A stretch of DNA of 64,000 nucleotides from Listeria floridensis FSL S10-1187. Lineage in GTDB: Bacteria; Bacillota; Bacilli; Lactobacillales; Listeriaceae. A program made the translations under genes and the position numbers. The stretch is from positions 1 through 64,000 of the forward strand of contig NZ_AODF01000009.1 in the NCBI RefSeq assembly GCF_000525875.1, in the 5' to 3' direction. Numbering within the stretch: position 1 is the stretch's first letter; every line of letters begins with the position of its first letter. The notes beneath the pieces are model-generated. The model was not told the origin of the DNA. It made no database searches and saw only the letters and a program-made list of their open reading frames with translations. Below are positions 18,604 to 27,051 of this stretch, in pieces.

Positions 18604-18650
18604 AAAAAGCGGAAAAGATACCTCTGAGTATCTTTTCCGCTTTTTATACG
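18604..18650. terminator. Bidirectional terminator
   Basis: A 17-base-pair stem (arms at about 18607-18623 and 18630-18646) with A-run and T-run flanks, serving mtnN (plus) and pepF (minus). Confidence 0.95.
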
Positions 18651-18652
18651 TA

Positions 18653-20455
18653 TTAGAGGTTTTCTGTCAGTTCTAGGAAGTCACGAACATCTTTAGCTGT
18701 GAGTGCAACAGCATCTTCCCAGAAATCTGGTTTCGTCAAATCAACATCGAGATGTTTTTTTGCAAGCTGTTCAGTTGTCATTGCCCCAGTATCTTTTAAA
18801 AGGGAGATGTATTCATCTTCATAACTTTCACCTGCAAGAATGGCACGACTGTAAATACCAAGCGAGAATAAATAACCGAACGTATAAGGGAAGTTATAGA
18901 ACGGCACATCAGCAATATAGAAGTGCAATTTCGATGCCCAGAATTGCGGATGGTACTCATCAAGTACATCCATATAAGCTTCGCGCTGTGCTTCTTCCAT
19001 CAAACGATTGAGCGCATCAACAGAAAGAATGCCTTTCTTTCGTGCTTCATAAAAACGTGTTTCAAACAAGAAGCGGGCATGAATATTCATGAAAAAGGCA
19101 ATGCTGCGACCGATTTTATCATCAAGTAGCGTAATTTTTTCTTCTTTCGTCGGAGCTTCTTTAACAGAAGCATCAGCGATAATCATTTCTGCAAAAGTCG
19201 AAGCCGTTTCGGCCACGTTCATCGCATAATCTGTATTTTCGTAGGGCTCATCACGAATCACATGTGAGTGGAAAGCGTGTCCAAGTTCATGGGCAAGTGT
19301 TGCGACTGTAGAAAGGGCACCATCGTAAGTCATAAAAATCCGGCTTTCTTTTTCTACCGGGAAGTCGGTGCAAAATCCGCCAGGACGTTTGTTATCACGA
19401 TCTTCTGCTTCGATCCAGCGGTTTTCAAACGCATGTTTTGCGAATTTCGCCATTTTTGGACTGAATTTATTAAACTGTTCTAAAATAAAATCGGCACCTT
19501 CTTGATAGGTATATTTCTTTGGTTCTCCGGAAAAAATTAGCGGAGCTTCGACATCGTAAAAGCTAAGTTTTGGAATGCCGAGTAGTTTCGCTTTTCGTTC
19601 CAGGAAAGAAACAAAAATCGCTTTATTTTCGCGGATTACATTCCACATTGCTTGAAGCGTCGAGTTTTCCATCCGGTTTATCGCAAGCGGTTCACTGAGC
19701 ACGTTATCCCAGCCGCGCGTTGCATATGTTTGTAGCCTAAATCCAGCAAGATGATTTAGTGTGTCTGCGAAAAGACGGCTGTCCGCTTGGAAACTTTCCG
19801 TATAAGCTTTAAAGACAGCCTGGCGCACTTCGCGCTTCGGATGATTCAACATGTTGAGTGCTTGACCAGCCGAAAGATCTTGCACTTCACCGTCGATTTC
19901 GACTTTGACGCGCACTTTTCCGATAATCGTGTCATAATGGTCTGACCAGCCTTGATATCCGTCGATCGCAAGGGCATTGATGACAGCCTCTTCTTGTTTC
20001 GTGCCTTTTTTGCGGCGATTTTCTCGCGCTTCATTTAAGACAAAAGCAATTTGGCTAAACCCATTCTCTGCCAAAATTTCATTCCAAATCCGGTCATCGA
20101 CTTGGGCGAATTTGTCGTGCCAATCATCTTGGGCAGTTTGGAGTTGTGCCGCATACGCATAAACGCGCGCCGCAATTTCAACTGCGCGTTCATCATTCAC
20201 ATTCGCAGATTGAACACATTCTAAGAACGAGCCTGCGTTCATAAGCACCTTAGAAATATCCGCATTTTGATTGATCAAGAGAAGAAATTCAGCTGCATCT
20301 TCCACGTTTTCAGGAATGCTCCACTCTGCTACATTTTGCGTAAACAAGTCCAAGTCGTCTTTAATGGCTTTCAGCGCCTCGTGCAAATCTTCGGATGTGC
20401 TTCCCCCTTGATAAATTGAATCAAGATCCCAAATTTGGGAATAATCTTTCGTCAT
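18653..20455 (-). CDS. pepF: Oligoendopeptidase F (M3 family)
   Basis: 600 residues, typical length. The zinc-binding HELGHAFHSH (His389, Glu390, His393) with the downstream Glu in NVAETASTFAEM marks an M3 thimet-type peptidase; the N-terminal helical domain is complete. Cytoplasmic hydrolysis of peptides of roughly 6-17 residues. It is on the opposite strand from its neighbours and appears monocistronic, with an AGGAGGAG site before ATG 20455. Confidence 0.95.
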   Translation of the reverse strand: MTKDYSQIWDLDSIYQGGSTSEDLHEALKAIKDDLDLFTQNVAEWSIPENVEDAAEFLLLINQNADISKVLMNAGSFLECVQSANVNDERAVEIAARVYAYAAQLQTAQDDWHDKFAQVDDRIWNEILAENGFSQIAFVLNEARENRRKKGTKQEEAVINALAIDGYQGWSDHYDTIIGKVRVKVEIDGEVQDLSAGQALNMLNHPKREVRQAVFKAYTESFQADSRLFADTLNHLAGFRLQTYATRGWDNVLSEPLAINRMENSTLQAMWNVIRENKAIFVSFLERKAKLLGIPKLSFYDVEAPLIFSGEPKKYTYQEGADFILEQFNKFSPKMAKFAKHAFENRWIEAEDRDNKRPGGFCTDFPVEKESRIFMTYDGALSTVATLAHELGHAFHSHVIRDEPYENTDYAMNVAETASTFAEMIIADASVKEAPTKEEKITLLDDKIGRSIAFFMNIHARFLFETRFYEARKKGILSVDALNRLMEEAQREAYMDVLDEYHPQFWASKLHFYIADVPFYNFPYTFGYLFSLGIYSRAILAGESYEDEYISLLKDTGAMTTEQLAKKHLDVDLTKPDFWEDAVALTAKDVRDFLELTENL

Positions 20456-20538
20456 AAATTTCTCCTCCTTGAGTACCGGTTTTTAGGATAAAGATATCCA
20501 CAATTACTTCTTTATTATAGCAGTATCTGAGCTTTTTT

Positions 20539-20567
20539 TTGTAAAATAAGCGAAAACATGATAAAAT
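20539..20567 (+). promoter_or_regulatory. Promoter of the yqeG operon
   Basis: TTGTAA (20539-20544), 17-base spacer, TAAAAT (20562-20567), 64 bases before yqeG; it should drive the yqeG to rsfS/yqeM run. Confidence 0.65.
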
Positions 20568-20631
20568 TTGTAGGTTATCTCTTCTACAAGAAGATATGTT
20601 CGCGAGAGAATAAGAAAATGAGGTGCAGAAT

Positions 20632-21153
20632 TTGTTAAAGCAATTTTCGCCAGATAAAATGTTGAATTCGCCATTTGGCATCACGGCTGAACACTTAAAA
20701 AAGATGGGCAAAACAACGATTTTAACCGATCTTGATAATACACTGATTGCATGGGATGAAATGGATGCCACACATGAAATCATCAACTGGTTTACCCTGC
20801 TTGAAGCGGAAGGGATCAAAGTCATGATTCTTTCTAACAATTCAATTGAGCGTGTGGAACGAGTAGCGAAAGCAACGCGGATTCCATTTATTGCCAGAGC
20901 GAGAAAACCGCTTGGGAAAAACTTTAAGAAAGCACTGAGCGAACTTGATTCGCATCCAGAGGAAACCATCATGATTGGCGACCAAATTATGACGGATATC
21001 TTTGGCGGAAATCGACAGAAACTGATGACCGTTTTTGTTCGTCCAGTCAAAGAAACTGATGGAATGGCAACGAAATTTAACCGTTTTATGGAACGGATTA
21101 TCTTAAAACAATTAACGAAGAAACAAAAAATGGAATGGGAGGATTCACTTTGA
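20632..21153 (+). CDS. yqeG: YqeG family HAD-type phosphatase
   Basis: 173 residues from TTG 20632 (AGGTG upstream; a GTG at 20623 overlaps that site). HAD motif I TDLDNT, motif II Ser/Asn in ILSNN, the Lys in RKPLGKNFKKA and the acidic GDQIMTDI are present. Family IIIA phosphatase of uncertain substrate. It overlaps the start of yqeH by 4 bases and starts the conserved yqeG-yqeM cluster. Confidence 0.92.
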   Translation: MLKQFSPDKMLNSPFGITAEHLKKMGKTTILTDLDNTLIAWDEMDATHEIINWFTLLEAEGIKVMILSNNSIERVERVAKATRIPFIARARKPLGKNFKKALSELDSHPEETIMIGDQIMTDIFGGNRQKLMTVFVRPVKETDGMATKFNRFMERIILKQLTKKQKMEWEDSL

Positions 21154-22249
21154 CAGAAGAACTTAGATGTATCGGCTGTGGTGCCATTATCCAATCGGAG
21201 GATAAAACAAACCAGGCTATGCACCGAAATCATCGCTTATGAAAGAACAAGTTATTTGCCAGCGCTGCTTCCGCTTGAAGCATTATAATGAAATCCAAGA
21301 CGTGCCGCTTACCGATGACGATTTTCTCAAAATCTTGAATGACCTCGGAAAAAGCGACGCGCTAATTGTTTATGTCGTGGATATTTTCGACTTTGACGGT
21401 AGCTGGCTTCCAGGCTTGCATCGCTTCGTTGGAAATAATCCCGTTCTTCTTGTCGGCAACAAAGAAGACTTGCTGCCAAAATCACTGAAACGCGACAAAC
21501 TTATTCGTTGGATGCGTCGCCGTGCAAAAGACCTTGGTCTTTTATCAGAAGATGTAACCCTCGTTAGTGCGGCGAAAGGCAGTGGATTTGATACATTGCT
21601 TGAAAAAATCGAAGAGTTACGAGCTGGACGTGATGTGTATGTTGTCGGCTGTACGAATGTCGGAAAGTCAACGCTGATTAATCAGATCATTAAACGTGCT
21701 TCTGGGGAATCTGACGTGATTACAACTTCACAGTTCCCTGGAACAACGCTTGATAAGATTGAAATACCGCTTGCTGGTGGGAATGTGCTTGTTGATACAC
21801 CAGGGATTATCAATCATCATCAAATGGCGCACTTTATCGGACCGAAAACGCTCAAACTGATAACCCCGAAAAAAGAAATTAAGCCACTCGCTTATCAGCT
21901 GAATGATCAGCAAACCTTATTCTTTGGTGCGCTTGCACGGCTTGATTTTACCGAAGGACCGCGTTCGTCATTCATCGTTTATATGTCGAACCAACTTGAA
22001 CCGCATCGCACGAAACTCGAAAAAGCCGATCAGCTCTATGCAACTCAAAAAGGACAGGTGCTTACGCCGCCTGATGAAGCTGGGGTTGCTGAATTACCTG
22101 AGCTTACACCGTATTCATTTGCAATTCGCGAAAAAGCAGATATCGTTTTTTCTGGACTTGGCTGGGTGACAGTTCCGCATGGCGGTGTGAAAGTCACAGC
22201 TTGGGTGCCGAAGGGCGTTTCCGTTTCGATTCGCGAAGCGCTCATTTAA
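21150..22249 (+). CDS. yqeH: Ribosome biogenesis GTPase YqeH (frameshifted near the N-terminus)
   Basis: About 366 residues. TTG 21150 overlaps the yqeG stop. The N-terminal zinc finger CIGCGAIIQSEDKT breaks in the CAGG stretch near 21213-21216; adding one G gives QGYAPKSSLMKEQ and the second CQRC pair. Circularly permuted G motifs follow: NKED (G4), SAAKG (G5), GCTNVGKST (G1), DTPG (G3). It is needed for 30S subunit assembly in B. subtilis. Without bridging, only the part from ATG 21239 is read, which would lack half the zinc finger. Confidence 0.93.
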
Positions 22250-22259
22250 GGGGACGAAA

Positions 22260-23072
22260 ATGAAACATTTTGCAGTTATCGGAAATCCGATTGCTCATTC
22301 ACTTTCGCCTGTGATGCACACGGCAGCCATTGAAGCACTCCAGCTTGATGCGGATTATACGCGTGTTAAACTTGAGATTGATCAATTTGACCTTGAAATC
22401 CGTCGTTTTTTAGCTAGCGAAATCGATGGCTTTAATGTAACTGTGCCGTTTAAAGAAAAAATTATCCCGTACTTGGATCAGATTGATCCGTTTGCAGCAA
22501 AATGCGGGGCGGTCAATACGGTAAAGCGTTCTGATACGGGGTGGACTGGTTATAATACCGATGGTTATGGCTTTTTAGAAGGTTTAGAAGAAAAGCGACC
22601 GCTAAGTATAGATGATCGAATTTTGATTATCGGGGCCGGCGGAGCGAGCAAGGGAATTTATCTGGCACTTTCGGAAAAATGTGAAGCGCCAATTACAGTT
22701 ACAAATCGAACGCTTGAAAAAGCAGAGCAAATGCTTGCAGCGGAAAGAAGCGACCGAGCAATTTCGCTAGAAGAAGCCGAAGCGCGCCTTGCGGAATTTA
22801 CGATCATTATCCAGACGACATCGGTTGGTTTAGACCAAACACATTTCGATTTGCCGCTTTCACTCGAGTCTTTAAAAAAAGATACACTGGTTGCGGATAT
22901 TATCTACAATCCGCTTAAAACGCCATTTTTACAAGCTGCTGAACAAAAACAAGCTATCATTCAAAATGGGCTTGCGATGTTCGTCAATCAAGGGGCACTG
23001 GCACTTTCAATTTGGACAGGCGAAAACCCTAATCGAGCCATTATGAAACAAGCTGTGCTCAACTCATTTTAG
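22260..23072 (+). CDS. aroE: Shikimate dehydrogenase
   Basis: 270 residues. The substrate-binding FAVIGNPIAHSLSPVMH, NVTVPFK with catalytic Lys, GAVNTV, NTDGYGF with the catalytic Asp, and the NADP loop IIGAGGASKGI are all present. It makes shikimate in the aromatic pathway that also supplies the trp genes further on. Start ATG 22260 after AAGGGGACG. Confidence 0.97.
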   Translation: MKHFAVIGNPIAHSLSPVMHTAAIEALQLDADYTRVKLEIDQFDLEIRRFLASEIDGFNVTVPFKEKIIPYLDQIDPFAAKCGAVNTVKRSDTGWTGYNTDGYGFLEGLEEKRPLSIDDRILIIGAGGASKGIYLALSEKCEAPITVTNRTLEKAEQMLAAERSDRAISLEEAEARLAEFTIIIQTTSVGLDQTHFDLPLSLESLKKDTLVADIIYNPLKTPFLQAAEQKQAIIQNGLAMFVNQGALALSIWTGENPNRAIMKQAVLNSF

Positions 23073-23082
23073 GAGGAAAACA

Positions 23083-23373
23083 ATGTTAACTGGACGACAA
23101 AAACGCTTTTTGCGTAAAGAAGCGCATGAGCTAAATCCGATTTTTCAAGTTGGAAAAGGCGGAGTGAATCCGAACATGGTAAATCAAATCGCAGAAGCAC
23201 TTGAAGCGCGCGAGCTGATCAAAGTTTCGGTTTTGCAAAACTGTGAAGTACCGAAAGAAGAAGTCGCTGAACTGCTTAGTGAACGCAGCGGCAGCGAACT
23301 GATTCAAGTGATTGGGCGAACGATTATTCTTTATAAAGAATCCAGCAAGAATAAACAAATTAAACTGCCTTAA
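23083..23373 (+). CDS. yhbY: CRS1/YhbY RNA-binding protein
   Basis: 96 residues (YqeI in Bacillus). The N-terminal LTGRQKRFLRKEAHELNPIFQVGKGG and ELIKVSVLQN are the CRM domain signature. Associated with pre-50S ribosome assembly. ATG 23083 has AGGAGGAAAAC upstream. Confidence 0.95.
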   Translation: MLTGRQKRFLRKEAHELNPIFQVGKGGVNPNMVNQIAEALEARELIKVSVLQNCEVPKEEVAELLSERSGSELIQVIGRTIILYKESSKNKQIKLP

Positions 23374-23392
23374 GCGAGCGAGGTGAATGAGA

Positions 23393-23968
23393 GTGACAGA
23401 ACGAATCGGAATTCTCGGCGGAACATTTGATCCGCCGCACATTGCCCATTTGATTATTGCAAACGAGGTATACAGCCAGCTCGGGCTCGAGAAGATCATT
23501 TTTCTGCCGAATTCGATACCGCCTCATAAACGTGAAAGCGGTCTTGTTTCCGCAGAACAGCGCGTTCAGATGCTGAAGCTTGCTACGGGATCAAATCCGC
23601 ATTTTGAAGTTGACCCGCGCGAACTGTATCGTGAAGGGAAGTCTTTTTCGTATGATACAATGCGAGAGATGGTGAGAGAGGGAACAAATCAGGCGTTTTA
23701 TTTTATCATCGGGGGGGATATGGTTGAATATCTGCCGAAGTGGTATAAAATAGAAGAGCTACTGAAACTTGTAACGTTTGTGGGTGTTAATCGGCCGAAC
23801 TACTCGCTTCGCTCAGATTATCCGGTTCTTGATGTTAAAGTTCCGGAAATGGATATCTCTTCTTCTTTTTTGCGCACTAAACTGAGACATGGCGAGCCGA
23901 TTGATTATTATGTACCTGAAAAAGTAGCGGATTATATAAAGGAGCATCAACTTTATGAACCGAAATGA
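23393..23968 (+). CDS. nadD: Nicotinate-nucleotide adenylyltransferase
   Basis: 191 residues from GTG 23393, preferred over ATG 23387 because GAGGTGA is directly against the latter. GGTFDPPHIAHL (HxGH-type nucleotidyl transfer motif) and DISSSFLRTKL (ISSTxxR motif) are diagnostic. NAD synthesis. It overlaps yqeK by 14 bases. Confidence 0.96.
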   Translation: MTERIGILGGTFDPPHIAHLIIANEVYSQLGLEKIIFLPNSIPPHKRESGLVSAEQRVQMLKLATGSNPHFEVDPRELYREGKSFSYDTMREMVREGTNQAFYFIIGGDMVEYLPKWYKIEELLKLVTFVGVNRPNYSLRSDYPVLDVKVPEMDISSSFLRTKLRHGEPIDYYVPEKVADYIKEHQLYEPK

Positions 23969-24533
23969 AATCCTTGAAAAAGTAAAACATGCGATGCCTG
24001 AAAATCGCTTTATTCATACGCTTGGTGTTGAAGAGATGGCTGTAAAGTATGCTGAGATGTACGGTGCATCACCTGAAAAAGCTAGTATTGCAGCACTTTT
24101 GCATGACTACGCAAAATATTACCCGGACGAAAAAGCACGCCAAGTGGTGATTCACGAAAACATGGACCCACTTTTGCTGAAATATGATCGCGCGCTACTT
24201 CATGCTCCTGTTGGGGCTTACTTAGCAGAGCAGGAATTCGGGATTACTGATCCTGAAATCCTTGAAGCAATTCGTGTGCATACGACGGGAAGCACTTCGA
24301 TGTCCAAACTGGATAAAATCCTTTTTTTGGCTGATTACACTGAACCGAACCGCGATTTTCCGGGAGTGAACGAAGCGCGCAAAATTACGGCTGAATCGCT
24401 TGACGAAGGAATGTTGTTTGCACTTGGTCGAACGATCGAGTATTTAGCAAGTAAAAGACAGCCGATTTTCCCTGATACATTTGAAAGTTTTAATGCTTTT
24501 GCATTTTTAATTAAAGAAGGAGATGTTGAATGA
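23955..24533 (+). CDS. yqeK: HD-domain bis(5'-nucleosyl)tetraphosphatase YqeK
   Basis: 192 residues. RFIHTLGVEEMAVKYAE and ALLHDYAKYY carry the HD metal ligands; further His residues occur in LLHAPVGAYLA and IRVHTTG. The family hydrolyses Ap4A symmetrically to ADP. Start overlaps the nadD end; rsfS follows without a gap. Confidence 0.94.
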   Translation: MNRNEILEKVKHAMPENRFIHTLGVEEMAVKYAEMYGASPEKASIAALLHDYAKYYPDEKARQVVIHENMDPLLLKYDRALLHAPVGAYLAEQEFGITDPEILEAIRVHTTGSTSMSKLDKILFLADYTEPNRDFPGVNEARKITAESLDEGMLFALGRTIEYLASKRQPIFPDTFESFNAFAFLIKEGDVE

Positions 24534-24890
24534 TTGAATAGTCACGACGTATTAATGCTTGTCGCACGAGCTGCTGATGACAAGCGAGCAGAAGATATTC
24601 TTGCCCTAAACATGCAAGGACTTTCCGGTATTGCCGATTATTTTGTAATTTGCCACGGGAATTCGGATAAACAAGTTCAAGCGATTGCGCGAGAAATCAA
24701 AGAAAAAGCACAAGAAAATGATGTTGAAGTAAAACGATTAGAAGGTTTTGACGCTGCCCAGTGGGTTTTGATCGATCTAGGTGATGTTATTGTCCATGTA
24801 TTCCACCGCGACGAACGTTCGTATTACAATCTTGAAAAGCTTTGGGGCGATGCACCGCTTGAGAATGTCTCAGAAGCGTTTATTTCATAA
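24534..24890 (+). CDS. rsfS: Ribosome silencing factor RsfS
   Basis: 118 residues from TTG 24534, directly after the yqeK stop, with AAGGAGATG upstream. The DUF143 motifs ADYFVICHGNSDKQVQAIA, GFDAAQWVLIDLGDVIVHVF and YNLEKLWGDA are complete. It binds uL14 and blocks subunit joining when nutrients are short. Confidence 0.96.
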   Translation: MNSHDVLMLVARAADDKRAEDILALNMQGLSGIADYFVICHGNSDKQVQAIAREIKEKAQENDVEVKRLEGFDAAQWVLIDLGDVIVHVFHRDERSYYNLEKLWGDAPLENVSEAFIS

Positions 24891-24960
24891 AGATAAAACG
24901 GCTAAAAAAAGCGGCAAGTTTTCTTGCTGCTTTTTTTCAAGCGGAAAGGAGCTGCGACAA

Positions 24961-25694
24961 ATGAGTTACGAGTTTTTTCCAACTATTTATGATGAACTAA
25001 TGGATGCTGAACTGTATGATGCTTGGGCCGACTTTGCGAAGCGCCACTTACCTCAGGATGCTGTTTCGTTGCTTGATCTTGCATCTGGAACTGGCGAGTT
25101 TGCTGTTCGAATGGCACTTTCCGGCTATCAAGTGAGTGGACTTGATTTGTCTTCTGAAATGGTACGTGTAGCGAAAGAAAAGTTTACTGCGATTGAGCTA
25201 AATGTCCCAATTGTAGAGGCAGACATGCGCAGTTTTCATGTGACTGAACCAGTTGATGCAGTGACTTGTTTTTGTGATTCTCTCAATTACCTTGAGGAAG
25301 AAGACGATGTGATTGCGACTTTTTCAGCTGTGTATGAGGCACTGAAACCCGGCGGATATTTTTTGTTCGATGTCCATTCCGTTTATAAGATAGAAGTTGG
25401 TTTCCGCGACTACAGCTACGGCGACAGCGATCCTTATATATCTACGATTTGGAATTCTTTTCCTGGTGCGTATCCACATTCTGTCGAGCACGAACTTAGT
25501 TTTTTTGTCGAACAAGAAGATGGAAGCTATCAGCGAAAAGATGAGCTGCATAAAGAGCGGACATTCGCAGTAGAAGATTATAAAAAAAAAAATTATTGGA
25601 TACTGGATTTCGTGAAATTGAAATTTTTGCTGATTTTAGTGATTCAAAACCTGAAGATACGAGTGAACGAATCTTTTTCAGTGCGAGAAAATAG
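24961..25694 (+). CDS. yqeM: Class I SAM-dependent methyltransferase YqeM (frameshifted)
   Basis: About 245 residues from ATG 24961. LLDLASGTGEFAVRMA is SAM motif I; VTCFCDSLNYLEE and PGGYFLFDVHS follow. The frame breaks in A11 25582-25592; with a multiple of three A the end reads LLDTGFREIEIFADFSDSKP and stops at 25694. Unbridged, the frame runs on into comEA by accident. Substrate unknown; fixed partner in the yqeG-comE cluster. Confidence 0.88.
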
Positions 25695-25713
25695 CTTTTG
25701 GCTATTTTCTTTT
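25687..25713 (+). terminator. Terminator after yqeM
   Basis: AAAATAGC/GCTATTTT with a 5-base loop, followed by CTTTTTTTT; the stem includes the yqeM stop codon. It separates the yqe operon from comE. Confidence 0.8.
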
Positions 25714-25776
25714 TTTTGTGTTGAAAAAGGAGATTGTCTTTTTATGGCGAATACAGTAGCTAAAGGAGGCGAGCGT

Positions 25777-26393
25777 GTGCTGAAAGAATTTTATCGAAAG
25801 TATCAAAAATGGCTAATTGGCGTACTAGCAGGTATCATTTTTTTGCTTGGAGCTATTCTTTTTATATTTTTTGAAGACAGCGAAAAAGAAGAACCGATGC
25901 TGCCAAAAACGGTAACCGAAAAACCGGTCAAACCAAATGAAGAAAGCAAAAACATACCCCAAACAAAAATTTTGTTGACGTAAAAGGAGCAGTGACCCAT
26001 CCTGGCGTCTATCAAATTGCTGTAGACGGACGTGTTAAAGATGCGATACGTATCGCTGGAGACTTCTTGCCGGAGGCCGATAAAAATTCAATCAATTTGG
26101 CGCAGAAGCTAAAGGATGAAATGGTTATTACTGTTTTAACACAAGGTGATTCTTCAAGTCCGGTTGTGCAAACGGGTCTTGCATCTGATTCCGCTGAAAA
26201 ATCAAAAGTGAATCTTAATCAAGCAACAGCTACAGAATTAGAGCAAGTTCCCGGCATCGGCAAAGCAAAAGCAGAAGCCATCATTGCACATCGTGAAAAA
26301 GAAGGATTATTTGAGACTGTGGACGGCTTAACAGAAGTTTCCGGGATCGGTGCTAAAACGCTTGAAAAATTAAAAGCGTATTTAGAGGTTTAG
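25777..26393 (+). CDS. comEA: Competence protein ComEA (frameshifted)
   Basis: About 205 residues from GTG 25777 (AAAGGAGG upstream; ATG 25744 is an in-frame alternative). One TM near 11-30, a polar linker, an SLBB domain (DVKGAVTHPGVYQI) and a C-terminal helix-hairpin-helix pair (VNLNQATATELEQVPGIGKAKA, GIGAKTLEKLKAYLEV) are present. The frame breaks near 25965-25975; one more T in the T-run at 25970-25973 restores FVDVKGAV. Membrane-bound DNA receptor for uptake. Confidence 0.92.
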
Positions 26394-26461
26394 ATTTGAT
26401 TGACGCATAGTTGTTGTCGCACTATACTTAAGAAAGATTAGAAAGAAAGAGGGATAGAAAT

Positions 26462-27022
26462 ATGAAACGAATTGCTTGGGATCAATTTTTCATGGCGCAA
26501 AGCCATTTAATATCAACTCGTAGCACATGTACAAGGCTTATGGTGGGGGCGACAATTGTTCGTGATAAACGCATGATTGCAAGCGGCTATAATGGATCAA
26601 TTGCAGGAGGCGATCACTGCACTGAAAAGGGTTGTTTTGTCGTAGAAGGGCATTGCATTCGTACTATTCATGCTGAAATGAACGCTTTGCTTCAATGTGC
26701 AAAGTTCGGCGCTTCAACTGATCAAGCAGAGCTTTATGTCACGCATTTCCCTTGTGTGGCTTGTTGTAAGTCAATTATTCAAGCAGGTATCAAAACAGTT
26801 TATTATGCCAAGGACTATAAGAATCACCCGTATGCTATTCAGTTGTTTGAACAAGCTGGTGTGGAAGTGAAAAAAGTACCATTCGATCATGAAATTTTGA
26901 ATGAGGATAGTTTATCGAAGCAAATGACGATGGATACGATCAAAGCGGCTGTAGAAGCTGAGAATTTACCAGATGAAACATCTACTCGCTTGCTTGAATC
27001 AATCCAATCAAAATTAATTTAA
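26462..27022 (+). CDS. comEB: ComEB / deoxycytidylate deaminase family protein
   Basis: 186 residues from ATG 26462. Zinc ligands: HAEMNALLQ and PCVACCKSII. The CDA fold with NGSIAGGDHC near the active site matches dCMP deaminases. It sits between comEA and comEC as in Bacillus; in that species ComEB affects ComGA localisation, so both roles are possible. Confidence 0.94.
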   Translation: MKRIAWDQFFMAQSHLISTRSTCTRLMVGATIVRDKRMIASGYNGSIAGGDHCTEKGCFVVEGHCIRTIHAEMNALLQCAKFGASTDQAELYVTHFPCVACCKSIIQAGIKTVYYAKDYKNHPYAIQLFEQAGVEVKKVPFDHEILNEDSLSKQMTMDTIKAAVEAENLPDETSTRLLESIQSKLI

Positions 27023-27051
27023 TAGGAGGGAACTAACACATAGAACACTTC

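Noticed and set aside
20421-21233. 270-codon open frame on the minus strand across yqeG
   Set aside because: It is the antisense of yqeG with Ser/Ile-rich composition, no ribosome site and no family resemblance; yqeG on the other strand is clear.
24781-25983. Single 400-codon protein joining yqeM and comEA
   Set aside because: The joined frame arises from the A11 frameshift in yqeM; a terminator and the comEA ribosome site lie inside it.
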